Shown here: piece by piece, positions 10,930-23,592 of the stretch
How the letters are laid out: the number at the start of each line of letters is the position of its first letter
Position numbering within the stretch: the stretch's first letter is position 1
Assembly (NCBI GenBank): GCA_021464245.1
Contig: JADCRB010000013.1
Coordinates: 6,078,959-6,142,958 of the forward strand
Direction: 5' to 3'
From: Carallia brachiata
Lineage: Eukaryota; Streptophyta; Magnoliopsida; Malpighiales; Rhizophoraceae
Length of the DNA stretch: 64,000 nucleotides
The notes under the pieces: generated by a model
Database searches by the model: none
Told to the model about the DNA's origin: nothing
Seen by the model: only the letters and a program-made list of their open reading frames with translations
Made by a program: the position numbers and the translations under genes

Positions 10930-13900
10930 AACTTTTTTTAGAATGCAGATTCTTTAAATAAATACAATAAATAGAATTTCCTAAAAGAATTCCCTTTTGT
11001 ACTATAAATACAAAAAGGGAGAATAACTTATGAGAAAGGAAGAAAGATGGAAATGAATAATAATGGGATAAGCAAAACTAAAAAAAAAAAAAGGTCAAAT
11101 AAAGTGTCATCTTGAGTATGAAAATCAAATCGATGATAAATCTATCAGAAAGTTAAAATTTAGGTATTTCAAAGCTTCAAAATGTTGCTTTCATTTCCAC
11201 TTCAATAAATAGTTTACTGCAGCTATAAAAAATATGTTATACATGCAAGATTTTCATGACCTAATAGCATTATCTTTCTTCATATGTTTGGTTAAAGAAA
11301 TACTTTTTTTCGTAGTCATATAAATCAAGAGTAATGGCCTTTCATATAAAAAAAGGATTTTGTCTAATATCTAATAAAAATATCTCCATGTACATCTTGG
11401 GGCACGTTTGGAGACGCTGTCAATTTTTTATTACTGTTTCTTATTTTTTTACTTTTCTATTTTTACTATTTGCTAAATTTTTGTATTTATTGCTATTAGT
11501 TTTTTTTTTATAAGAATAAAAAAGTAAACAGAGAAATGATAGTGAGAGAAAAAAAAATAAAGAATGGATGATAAAAAGATGAAAAGTAAAAAAAAAATGG
11601 TTAGAGAGAGATGATAGAAAATGGACAAAGAGAAAAAAAAGGTTAAAGCGAGAATGAGTTGATAGAAAGAGAGTAGAGAGACTAAGGATAAGGAGAGTGG
11701 CTCGAAAGAGAATACAAAGAGAAAGTTGAGAAAAAATATGATAAAGAATAAGTAGAGAGAGAATGAGTAGAGAGAGAGAGTAGAGAGAATGGTAGAGAGA
11801 GAAAAAAGAGAGAAAGTGAGTAGAGAGAGAATGAGTAGACAGAGGGGATAGAGAGAGGATGAGTAGAGAGAGAAAAAAGAGAGAGAGGGTAGAGAGAGAA
11901 TGGTTGAGGGAGAAAAAGGAGAGAGGGAGAGTGGGCAGAGAGAATGAGTAGAGAGAATGGTAGAGAGAGAAAAAAAGGAGAGAAAGAGTAGAGAGAGAAT
12001 GAGTAAAGAGAATCGTTGAAGGAGAAAAAGGAGAGGGATAGAGAGAGAGTGGGTAGAGAGAGAAAAATGTGAGAGAGAGAGAGGGTAGAGAGAGAATGAC
12101 AAGAGAGAATGATAGAGACAAAAGAGAGAGAGAGAGAGAGTTGAAGGTAAAGAGAATGGTAGAGAGAGAACAGGAAGAGAGAGAGAGAGAGAGACTCGAG
12201 AAAGAATTAGTAGAGAGAGAAAAAATAAAGAGGCATAGAGACATGATGAGGAGAGATATGGTTAAAATGGTGGATAAAAAAAGAAAAGGTTATGAGAGAA
12301 AGTATAGAGAAGAAAGTGAAAAATAAAATGAGAAACATCATTTTATTATTTTTTTAATTTGTTATTTTCCTTTGAAAAATATTTTCAACTTTTCAATAAA
12401 AAACCGAAAAATAAAAACAATATCAAACATATTTTTATTTTTTTATAAAAAATAAACAAAAAATAAAAACAAAAGATATAAAACAGGCCCTCAGCCAATT
12501 GTTTTTGGCATGAACTATATGTTTCTTCATATGCCTACTTGCCATCATTTTAAAATAATGCTGACATCAACAAACATTTCTTTGATGCAAAAATATGACC
12601 AGGTGCAGAGGAGCTGGTGAAGTACGTGTGCAGAAGTCTAGTTGAAGGCCTTCTCGTCATCATTGGAGCTCAAATAGAAGAATGGATTAGATTGTAACAC
12701 CAGTAGAATAATTCTGATTCTATATTATGGTTCTTTAGAGATAGGTCGTGAACTTTTCTTCATCGTCTCCCTACTTATTTTCAAACATTTCCTCTTGTTC
12801 ATCGAATGATAAATCACTACAAGTGACTAAGACATACGATTTAAATAATAAAAGATCTAATATTTAGAAATAGGATTAAGAAAACTGGAAACAAGCCGAG
12901 GCATAATTTGATCATTATGAGCAAATCTATCTAGTAGATTTCCCTCCAACCCGAGTGAACAGTCAAATATCTATCCTACGTAAGCTTACATGCATAACTC
13001 ATTATAAGAATAACAAATAAAAATGAGTTATTCGAGTGTATCTATAAAGATACTATGCATGGATCCCAAGAAAAAAAAAAATTTAACAGATTTAATTAGC
13101 CAATATTTTACAGCTCCCCTATCTTTATGATTTAAAGCAAGGATTCCACATGAATAAAAGTACAATTTCCAAGCTTAACAAGGCTTCTGTAAAAGATGGA
13201 GTAATCCTTACATCAACAATACCAATGTAACCAGGCTTCATTTAAGTACCCAAGTTGTCTAGCAATGGCACCGAAAATCAGTATTGTAATTTGGAAATAT
13301 TTAACAGACATTTGAATTGGAATCAACATAAATTCTGCAATTCTTTCTTACAATGAAATAACTAGCAAATTTATTGATCAGAGAAAAAACAAAATAGTAG
13401 GTACATATATAGATGTAGTCCTTCCATTTTACATACCATGGAACATGGTGAAAAGTCAACCCATACAAAACTCAGTAATCGAGCCCAGTTTAAGCATTAG
13501 ATTACAAACACTTAATGAAAACATGAAATGCAAATGGGCACGTTGTGCAACTCATGCAATCTACATATGCACATTGAACTAAAAACGAATAGAAAAATTT
13601 GAGAAGCATGTATAAATGTCGTTTTGGCTGCATTATAGGATTAGAAGATATGCTCTATTATCGAACATTTGTTGTTGGATGCTAATGTCCTCAAGCAGAG
13701 AAGGAAAGGGAATTATTGGTATGGGTTTCCTAAAGGTGTATCCTTGATGAAATACTCGTGCTCATGTTGTGTAATGGAGACAACCTTCAATTTATTCACC
13801 ACTCGGGACTCCAAACCAAACATTTAGAGAAATCTCTGGCAGGCCTTCATCAAAAAAGTGGTCAGTGATCAAAGATTATAGCTGCTCTCCTTTGCAGTTC

Positions 13901-14060
13901 CCACGGTATCTACGTGCTTTCAAGGATAAAATACAGGTAGAGAATTATTGAACTCCTTTCAAGTATCGCCTCTTCATTACAATGAAACAGCAGAATGCCA
14001 ACTAAAAATAAAGACCATCACTTAGGAAGGCTGAATAAAAACAATTTAACATTGAATCTA
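10930..14060. repeat. Flank segment copy S3, split by an insertion
   Basis: The longest copy of the triplicated segment. It is interrupted by the polypurine element at about 11,405-12,495; text before (CTCCATGTACATCTT) and after (AATTGTTTTTGGCATGAA) is contiguous in S2. It also holds about 400 bp (roughly 12,735-13,140) not seen in S1. It ends within 100 bp of the stop codon of the M41-like gene, which makes it the likely source copy. It is non-coding. Confidence 0.65.
11405..12495. mobile_element. MITE-like insertion with expanded polypurine (GA) core
   Basis: The insertion splits segment copy S3. The left end reads GGGGCACGTTTGGAGAC. The right end, on the other strand, reads GAGGGCCTGTTTTATAT. 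These resemble the GGG-plus-TGTTTG ends of hAT-type MITEs, but I could not define a target duplication. The core at about 11,540-12,310 is almost pure A/G on the plus strand, built from imperfect GTAGAGAGAGAATGA-like units. The long open frames through it on both strands (up to 267 codons) come from the simple repeat and are not genes. Confidence 0.5.
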
Positions 14061-14135
14061 CAGTTGCTAGTTCAGAGAGAGGGGAAATTACTACCTGGTA
14101 AGTAATATGCAAGCAAGAAACACCAGCATCCACTT

Positions 14136-17100
14136 TCATCTACTGCTGCAAGACAAGGCTTCCTCAATTTTCTTTATCACAACACTAAGACAGTTACCAC
14201 TTTCGAGAGCTTTAAAAGCAGCCCGATGAGCATGTCTATGCCATTTTAGAAGATTGTAAGACTGTAGAACTGACCATCTTGCTAGATTTGACATCTGCAA
14301 AATGTAATCACAGAAAAAAAAAAAAAAAAGGCATTTATCCATAAATTAAACCAAATGAGTTATGGACTTATGATACCATGCTAGATACCTGGGCTACAGA
14401 TAATGGTGGCTGCAGAAGAACACAAATACTTCTAAACAAATTTTCATCATTCTCTCCACCCTCTGCCTCACCATAAACAAGAGCTTCAGCTGCAGTGCCA
14501 GCAAAAAGTACCATGCAGTACCTGACAATCATTTCACAAGATAAGAGGCATCATGGGAAATTGACAATAGTGACCCACTAGACCTCAGTGCAAGTAAAAT
14601 GGGCAAATAATCCCATTACTATCCTTCCCATCCCCAAAAAAAAACGGAAAATTCTATTTCTTTTGTTTGAATCAGATTTCAAATCCGCACAAATGCACTA
14701 AGATAAAATTAGTAGCATAATGGCATAGCTGTTTCTTTTTTTTTTTTGGTCTATAAGGAGCCCTATTGGGCATTTTGGGAGGGGGAAGTGAGGTTTGGTA
14801 GGGTTTGAACCCCCTACCTACTGGTTGAGAGACATCCCCTCAACCAGTTGAGCAAACGCTCAACCTCGGCATAGCTGTTTCTAATTACCACAATTACCAC
14901 CTTTGATGGAAAAAATACTAAAGGAAATGTTTCAAAAGCCCACTGGGCTCTCCAGGATTGCTTGCATAAATTTCTGAGGAGTTGTGGAATTATCAGGTAA
15001 GTTGGGCAGCGTGAATAGCACAAAAAGAAAAAAAAAAACAAGCGTGGGGAAAGCATAACAAAAAAGACAAAGAAAGAAAAAGCTATACATTTCTACCTAT
15101 TATGGCTGAGATATAATATCACTAAATCATAACCAAAGTTATTTCCTCAGCAGTTAATAATGATTTAATGATTCTGAAACAAGAGTTCACATCAAGCCCA
15201 CCTGTCAAAAGCAGTACCAAGTCGTCCTTCACCAAGCTCATTATTCATCTGTTCATCCCAAAACTGAGTCCCTGCCTAAGGAAATTAAAATAATGAAATT
15301 CTTATTACAATCTAATTCATGTTATATTACTTTGACCTCTGTATGTGCCAGAATGGATGTGACAGCAATCAAGAGAGACCTTACTTTCGGACAGTTAATG
15401 AGAAACAACTGTAAGATCTACCTATGCTTGGAAACCTAAGTCAAAGTCTCAAAGCAAAAGCAAAATATATCTACTTAATTTTCCTCACAACACAACCATC
15501 ATGAAGAGTTCAATAACTTCGAATGGTGTATCTGCTGCACCATGAAAATGTACCATCCTGATACACTTTAAATACAGAGAGACTCGCATGTTTTTACTTA
15601 CAGCCATTTCATGGAAAATAAGTGAGCAAATTATAGCAGCCTAGAAAGAATAAGTCATTAAGCTCCAACAAAGAAAAAAATTAAGCAAGTAAAAACAACT
15701 ATGAAGAATTATGATAGCGCCAAGTACAATCAGTAATAAGGGATAACAGAAAGGCGAACGGGGAAAGTGTCAGAAAAAAGCAAAGGGATACAATACCTGC
15801 CCTTGGATGCCCATTTGCATTGCGACTATTGGGTCTAAAATCACACCGCGAATTGGGCAACCCATAAGGTATGCTGCAAGACAAAATTGAAAATCAATTA
15901 CATATTTTGGAAGCAAAACAAGAGATACAATACAGATTTGGACGCACTCATGGATGGGAAAGTTGTCAAACAAATACATTTAAGTTAGAACACTGCATTG
16001 GATAGTTATAAACCTGCAGAGAGGCAATCAATCTGTTTGCCCACTTGCAGAATACATGTCACAATTACAATGGCAGATTTTTTTCTTTTTATTTATTTAT
16101 TTCCTGGAAAGGTAAAAATTCTTCTAATGTAGCATCTACAACTAAGCAGCAAAGAACATACCTACCAGAACGTGGCCTGCTTCATGAACTAAAATTCGAC
16201 GCTTGTAAGGAGGCCAATAACTTGAGATTTGAGCTAAACATGTACCACCAAGGAAGATGGAATCCATCAAAGCTAGTGCTAAGATGGCTGCAAGGTTAGG
16301 TCTGATATCAATGCCTTTGGAAAGAAGAAAAGATGATCCAGCCAGAAAAGCAACCAGCACAACACTTGAGCTTCCCGAAATGCCCCACTTCTTTGGAGAA
16401 AGTTTAGAAGCTGGATCACAACGAGTACATAGTGTAGAAATACTTTATGAAATATATGCAATTTGCGAAAATCATCTGGGATTGGTTCAAAGTGGTAAAA
16501 GTAGAGAAAGTAGAAATTAGAAAGAATGAATACCAAGCCTTTTATGCAAGTACCTTCTAAACCAGTAGCAGACTTCAACGCGCTTGGTGTAACATCTCTA
16601 GGGCCCTCCAACACTGCAGGTTGTACACAAGAAACAAATAAACTAAAGTTTTACAAGTGCGGAGAGGACGGAGGGGAGGCGCACTGTCATGCCTCAATTA
16701 GGGGACCTTTGTTGGTTACCTTGATCATTATTCTAAAACATATAGACAATTGAGAGAGAACAAAAAGAGTCCAATATGATGGCAATAAATAAGATATTAT
16801 TCACAAAAGTAGACATAAAATATTTCAGATTGCAATATGCAGAAACCGCATGGTTTTTCACTTGTAGGAAATTTGATCCAAGAGGATAAAATAGAATTTC
16901 CTGATTCTCCACTGTCACCCTTTTGGATAAATGTTAATATGTGAACATGTTTACTGTGGTCATAAATGCATTTTGGCTTAATTAGACAATTAAAAAAAAA
17001 AAAATTGAATGGTGGGTGTTTTCGCACAATTCCTGTTTTCTTTCTTTACTCCAAACCTTGCTTCTTATTATTTTACGCTCTCTCTCTCCATTCTCTTTTC

Positions 17101-18246
17101 TCTATTTCTGCTCCTTTTATTCTTTACCAATGCATATCCATGTGCGTCAATATTTTTCATAACCAGCAGCACCAGCCTTGACAATTTTCTTTTTCTCTCC
17201 ATTTACCCAAATCTAAAGCCTCTTCTCCAACTCCATCAAATTTATCTCAATAAAATATCCTCAAAGCGAACGGAGAGTATCCTGCACGTAAATGGCAACA
17301 ATTGTGCTTACTTGTCAAAATGATCCTCCACCCTCAAAGTCAGCAAATAGTAGAGTCTTTGAGATAATAAACAACCATCCTTCCACGTATACTTATCAAA
17401 ATGAAAGAAAATTCCACTGTAATAACTCATAAAAGTTCCAAATTAAACACAACAACAATAAAGCCTTAATCACAAATTTAATTAAGATGGGCTACAAGAG
17501 CTTATCTCATCATTCGTCCTATCATCAACTAAGTTTGGATTGATATCTAATCGTCCTAAATTCTTCCTAACAAAAGATTCCAAATTAAAAACCATACACA
17601 AAAAGTGGTTAAGAAAAAACACAAAACAAGTAATGAAATATTCACCAACCAATGTATATATTTATATATGTACGAAAAGTTATCCATACAGTGTCATACT
17701 GCACCAATCACTGTATTTTGTGCAACTGTAATGAAAAAATATGAATATATTGAATAATTAAAAAAGATACCAATTTGGTGAATTTTCCAAAAGAGGGGAG
17801 GAACCCTCTGGTCTTGAGAAAGGCATAAGCGCGGCCAACAAGCCTCATGTCATCAGCGTTCAAGCAAGCATCCAAAATCTCCCAATCCCTCTCCGACGAC
17901 CACCCATCAAACCCCGCCGCCAACTCGGCAACTCGGGGCGGCCGAGTCGATTCAGCGGCAGAGGAAGAAGAAGATCCATCAACGGTCTGGATGGAATCAT
18001 CCTTGTTTCTAACGGTTTCAACGGATTTCAAGAACCTCAGAGCCCTGGCGAGGTCTTTTTGCTTCAATGCGTCCTCGTACTCCTGCCACTCTCTAAGTGC
18101 TCTCGAAATAGATATGGGTTTTCTTCGGGAGGGTGTTTGGAGGAAAAGAAAAGAAAATTGGCGAGAAAATGGGGTCGGGAAGGATAAAAGTGAGGCAAAG
18201 TTTCTGGTTTTGGGCGTAGTGCAAGAGAAGGAGTGCTCACAGCCAT
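14136..18246 (-). CDS. Chloroplast M41-like (FtsH-like) membrane metallopeptidase, VIR3/At5g27290 family
   Basis: Seven exons, minus strand: 17,771-18,246, 16,554-16,613, 16,162-16,410, 15,797-15,873, 15,202-15,275, 14,389-14,521 and 14,136-14,294. All internal junctions from exon 2 on are GT-AG and in phase. Exon 1 starts with a basic Ser/Pro-rich stretch like a plastid transit peptide and contains REWQEYEDALKQKDLARALR. Exon 3 has two hydrophobic segments, then the zinc-binding motif HEAGH (16,172-16,186). Exon 4 reads GCPIRGVILDP. There is no AAA+ ATPase domain, unlike true FtsH. Known family members are thylakoid-biogenesis proteins; that this copy is an active protease is inferred. Frame problems: ATG 18,246 is one base out of frame with the body of exon 1, and exon 1 ends in phase 0 while exon 2 needs phase 1 (a missing G at the TTGG|TATC donor would fix this). 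Restored length would be about 409 residues. A SINE sits in the fifth intron. Confidence 0.8.
14737..14867 (-). mobile_element. tRNA-derived SINE with perfect 15-bp target duplication
   Basis: It lies in the intron 14,522-15,201 of the M41-like gene, in the same orientation. On the minus strand it begins with a tRNA-like head (GAGGTTGAGCGTTTGCTCAA, A-box region CTCAACTGGTTGAG, B box GGTTCAAACCC), then a short body, then a poly-A run (the T-run from 14,737). The exact direct repeat GGCATAGCTGTTTCT flanks it at 14,722-14,736 and 14,868-14,882. Clean target duplication, Pol III boxes and A-tail together make this a confident SINE insertion. Confidence 0.88.
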
Positions 18247-18956
18247 GGCAACAAATCGTGATTTTTCTCACCTTGGTTCTAAGTAATATTATATTATTAA
18301 TTAAGAATATTGATAAGATTATATTATAAACAAATAAAATAATAATATAAATTATTTTAATGTATTAAAGTAAAATATAAGGAAATTAAATCAGTTTAAA
18401 AGTTAGTATAATTGCCATGTATTTGCCAGGCAAAGAGTCTCAATTGAACTATAATATTAGATGTTCAATAAAAAAAAAAACATAATATTTGACTATCTTT
18501 TAAATCAGAGTCATAAATAACAACTTTCTTTGTTATTAAAGGCGTCACGTCGACTAGATTAATTGAATTAATGTGAAATTAGATACCATATAATCAATTT
18601 TTTATGAGAATTACTTCATTAGTAAAATTATTATTATTATTAATTATATTATTTAGCATTTTTAGTAAGACTAATTTATGGGTAAAATAATTTAGGGTTA
18701 TGTATTAAAAAACTTATTAATTCAAACGATTAAAATATAATTCAGAATTGTTTAGTTTAGTTTGTTTGAATAAAAATTGAATATTGGGAAACTCCTCGAA
18801 AAAAAACAGCGCGGCGGGTTATAATAGGGAGCGAAAGTCAGAGAATGAATACGACGACGTTTTAAGCGGTATTCAGTACCTTCCACATATTACATATAAC
18901 TGGTTTCTCTGAAGACGGACTAGGAAGTAAAATAGAACAATAATAAAGAATCCAGA
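18247..18956. promoter_or_regulatory. Shared intergenic region of two divergent plastid-protein genes
   Basis: About 710 bp separate the presumed start codons of the M41-like gene (leftward) and RH50 (rightward), so this probably serves as a bidirectional promoter. It is very AT-rich at 18,280-18,780. A TATA-like TTATAATAGG at about 18,819 precedes the RH50 start by about 135 bp. No other element was recognised. Confidence 0.45.
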
Positions 18957-21900
18957 ATGCTGGTGCTGGCCAAACCTACTGCTGCTCCACATTCTTGGAT
19001 AGCGCCGAGGCCTTGTGGCCACGGCTCTGGCCTCTACTTCTTCAATTTTAGCAGTAACAGAAGAAATGGAAAAAGGGTCGTTCGACTTAGCGCTAAAGGT
19101 CCGACCTTTCAATTGAAAGCTGCTGCCCAGGCTATTATTGCCAAGAACGAGGAGGAGGACAACGGAGATGCCGCTTCAGGTCTTTTATTCTGTTGATTTT
19201 TACTACCCCGTGTTTTCATATTTAGTGAAAATAGAGTATCAAATTGAATTCTTGTTTGGAATTGCGTTGAGTTACAGGAGTGGATGGTACAACCGGTGGT
19301 ACGTTAAAGAAAGGTAACAACAGGGTGCTAACTGCAAGTTTTGAGAAACTAAAAGCACAGAAGGTAAAAGCTATTGCCAGAAAAGCTTCTCTGATTAGGC
19401 AAAAAGTTGGGTTGGATTTGGATGGTGTGGAGAATGGTGTTCATGAGATTTCAGATTCTGATAGAGCTGGCTCGGAAGTTTCTGTTCCTGGAGCAGGCAC
19501 TGCTTCTTATTTTAGAGGATGGGGTAATGGAGGTTCTATTCGTAGCTATGAACCCAAATCTGTGGACCCTTTACGAGGAAGGCAAAAATTTTCAGCTGAA
19601 AATGACTTCTTTAGTAGAAAATCTTTTAGAGAGTTGGGATGCAGTGAGTTCATGATTCAGTCTTTGAAAGAACAAGGTCTCTTGCGCCCGTCTCATATTC
19701 AGGTACTTTGTGTTATATTCCCATCTAATCAAAATCTAGACAACATCTTTGTTGCCTCCTGAAAGGAAACTGCTTTGTCCACCTCCCTTTTTATTTCATC
19801 TGCGAAGTCTGTCTCTATTTCTAACTAGTTTACATGCATTATTGGACCTGTTAGTGGATTTCTCTGCTGGTATAAGCTAAACTTAAATAAGCTGATTATA
19901 TGGTAAATGCAAATTATGGCTGTTCCATCCCTGGAAACTGCAGGCCTTGGCATTTGCACCCGTAAGCGTTGGGAAGAGCTGTGTTATATCAGATCAAAGT
20001 GGTTCGGGAAAGACATTGGCATATCTCATTCCTGTAATTCAGCGTCTTAGGCAAGAAGAGCTCCAAGGACTCGGTGACTCCCTATCACAAGGTCCAAAAG
20101 TACTGATAATGGTGCCAACTGCTGAGTTGGCTTCTCAGGTGAGGGGGCTTTTTTTCAGAGCCTTTAAGCTTAAGTCAACTGCAATAAACCTTCTATAATC
20201 TTATCGTCTCGCGGAAAAGTGTTGTATCTTATGGTTTTATCCTTCTTTTCAGCTCTTTTTTTTTTTTTATTAAACCATAATCTTACATGTGTAATCGTTT
20301 CTGCAATTTCCTCAATTTACATGGCCCTTCTAAGTTTCTTATGGAATATTAGTAACTCCAATTGAATATGAAATATCTTGGTTGATGGCTTTTAGATGCA
20401 AACAATAAACTGTTCATAATTTCTCTATGTCAGTTTTGTTGATCTATTGGTTTTATTGAGTTCAATTCCAAGGTGATAAACATGATTCGCTAAATTTTAT
20501 ATGCATGAACTGGAATTATGGGCATTGGCTTGCAATCCATTGGTTTTAAATTGTAAATTTCTGGCAACATTTAGTGTCTCCTTTGTTGAGCCTACTAAAC
20601 TTTGTATGCCAAGTAGCGGTCTGTTGGCAGTGCTGCTAGAGGGATGGGACAACATTTTTGCTTTGTTGGAACTAGGATTTGAACCTTGATTGCTGGGAGT
20701 AAAAGCCCAACAAAATGAAATGGCTTTATTTTTTCATACTCTGACAAAACTGATATGGTAACAAGCCAGGTCTTTAGGCTGAAGTGTTTGGTCAGTTAAG
20801 TAATCTAGGCCATATTTGGTATGAAGGTGCATTTTGGAGGTAGCATTCACAAGTTGGTCCATGCTTACTTGTTGTGGTCCTAATCATATTTAGAATTATG
20901 TTGTCTTTCATCACCAATTGGTGGGCAGTGTAACGGCTTCTTAAAGAAGTGTAACTATTGCAGGTTTTGAGTGATTGCCGATCAATTTCAAAATTTGGGG
21001 TTCCATTTCGGTCAATGGTTGTGACTGGGGGCTTTCGGCAGAGAACCCAGATGGAAAATCTAGAACAAGGTGTTGATGTTCTGATAGCAACACCAGGTCG
21101 TTTCATGTTCCTGGTCAAAGAAGGCCTTGTGGATTTAACGAATATTAGATGGTACTTCGATTTTCCCTAAACACTGCATCTATTTCATTTTATTGCAAAA
21201 TAAAGGTTTGAACTGTCTAGGGCCTTGAAATGTGATCCTTTTCAAATTTTATGCAATTTTCTTGTTTTCCTTAGTAAATGCATGTGAAGCAATAGTGTGC
21301 CATAAATGGGAGGTTCCCAATTCCTACGATATATGAGGAAGTTGGGTAGACTATTGAGATATAGAGTCAAGTATTTTTGATATTTTTTATTGTAGGAGCA
21401 ATAAGTGGAATGGTTATTTCTGCATTGTGGACAATATGGTGATAATCCTATTAGGTGTGCCATAAGTTGATTATAGTCAACTTAAGATTGGCATATACTC
21501 CATTGTCAAAAGGTATCGAACACATAGCACAACCACAAATCAGTTAGGATAGACTTTGTGCAAAAATTAATGACTGCAAGAGTGAGGGCAAGGTCGATTG
21601 AGCAGAAGGTGCTATAGGGTCATGGCTGAAGGTGCCTTGTCCATGCATTCTTGGACAGTTGGCAGGGAACAGCTTGAACGTGGTTGTGGTCTTGCTAATT
21701 GATTGCGTTTGTGGCTTTAGTTTCTAATTGGCCTCTCTTCTTCAGCTTTAGCATTTTTGTAAAATTTGTTCTACAATTATCATGTGTAGAGGATCAATTT
21801 CACTTATATTTGTGAGCACAATTCTAATATTGGTGGGGGGTTTTATTTCAAAATGCAATTTCATTGGATGATCATCTTAGTTTGTGGGGGCACAGGGTGA

Positions 21901-23592
21901 GTCACATTAATGGTGTCTCTCCCTTAACCTCTTTTGGTAGGCTGAAGTATGATTAATCTACTAAACATTGGCAAGTTTCCTGAACTAATTATTTCTTATG
22001 TTGTAAATACCTAATTTCCCAATCGTTTCAAGCTTTTTGTTAACTTTAATATTTAGAGTCTCTCTCATTGAAATTTTTTTCCTCTAGATGGATGCCTGAA
22101 TTTACCTTCGTTTCATGCATGCTTACGTGGATTATCTCAAAAATAACTTGGCTCTGCTGTTGTACTGGGGGGCCTAGATTTGCTCACTCCTCTTTGTCCT
22201 TTCCACTTATCTATCCACTAAAGCATACTTATGTGACAGGGCCTCTGCCCCCTTTTCCCCAATTACTCCTTTAACCTTCTAGTATCCCACACACACACAT
22301 AGATGTGCTGGCATGTCACACCATTGTATTGCTGTTTATTTCTGCCATTTTTAAATATTTGACATGAACATTATATCTCAGCGTTGTTTTGGACGAGGTG
22401 GACATACTGTTCATTAACGAGGATTTTGAGGCTGTACTTCAAAGCTTGATCAATTCTTCACCCGTTTCTGCACAATATTTATTTGTGACTGCGACCTTAC
22501 CAGTAGATGTGTATGGCAAGCTTATTGAAGTTTTTCCTGACTGCGAGGTGATCATGGGACCTGGTATGCATCGTACCAGCAATGGGCTTCAAGAGGTTGG
22601 TTTCCGGATCTTATGCGTATGTTTATATGACCCTTGTCCCACATTCTGTGCTTGTTTTTAGGAGTCCTTTTTTTCAATAGCTCTGAAGCTGGCGTAATCA
22701 AGTTTTTAAACATATGTAAATTTGAAGACAAGGAATAACATAATATCATGAAAATTGAATGCCATGTTGCACATTTAGGTCCTTGTAGATTGCTCTGGAG
22801 AAAATGGGACTGAAAAAACTCCAGAGTCAGCATTTCTCAATAAGAAAACAGCTCTTCTGCAACTCATGGAGCAAAGTCCTGTTTCCAAAACAATTGTTTT
22901 CTGTAATAAGGTAAGGCAGAGTTTATTTGCACACATTTGAAATATCTTTGTCACTTAATGAGATCTATGATGTTTTGTATTGCAATTTGCAGATTGAGAC
23001 ATGCAGAAAAGTGGAGAATGTAATAAAACGTTTTGACAGGAGTGGACGTCATGTTCGAGTTCTACCATTTCATGCTGCTCTTGCTCAAGAACTACGACTT
23101 GCAAATATGAAGGAGTTCATTAATTCTTCATCTGAAGAACACTCTCTGTTTTTGGTTTGCACTGATAGGTATATTGTCAGCTTGTGCATGCATTTTCCTA
23201 ATCTCAGGTGCTACTTACCAAATAGAGCCCCTAAGGTCTGCACAGATCTTAACAAATGGACTAAAGTAATAGGGATACTTGCATGGAACATATCGTCTGC
23301 ATTTTCCTTCCTGCTAGTAATATGTCGTGTGATAGTGTGATTTTTTGAAACTCATCGCAGGGCATCACGTGGAATTGACTTTACCAGTGTGGAGCATGTT
23401 ATACTCTTTGACTTTCCACGTGACCCAAGTGAATATGTGCGTCGTGTTGGAAGAACAGCCAGAGGTGCCGGAGGAAAGGGCAAGGCTTTTATTTTTGTGG
23501 TTGGAAAGCAAGTTTCCCTTGCAAGAAAGATAATAGAAAGAAATCAAAAGGGCCATCCATTGCATGATGTGCCACAAGCGTACATGAGTTGA
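18957..23592 (+). CDS. RH50: Plastid DEAD-box ATP-dependent RNA helicase, RH50 type
   Basis: Eight exons: 18,957-19,179, 19,278-19,702, 19,944-20,138, 20,964-21,151, 22,382-22,595, 22,779-22,910, 22,993-23,168 and 23,361-23,592. All are GT-AG and in phase, giving 594 residues with no frame break. The first 40 or so residues look like a transit peptide. Motifs in order: Q-motif region ending RPSHIQ, Walker A DQSGSGKT, Ia [15 protein letters not shown], motif II DEVD, motif III TAT, motif IV IVFCNK, motif V ASRGIDF, motif [16 protein letters not shown] in place of DEAD and TAT in place of SAT fit the RH50 group better than RH39. The known relatives act on chloroplast rRNA and ribosome maturation; the same role here is inferred. 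The start at 18,957 is the first in-frame ATG. Confidence 0.9.

Noticed and set aside
11441..12326. Long open frames (267, 209 and 85 codons) on both strands
   Set aside because: They are produced by the GA simple repeat; translations are Leu/Ser/Phe or Arg/Glu monotony with no domain or splice context.
20675..20685. SINE in RH50 intron 3
   Set aside because: GGTTCAAATCC (minus strand) is a perfect B box, but no A box at the right distance, no A tail and no target duplication were found.
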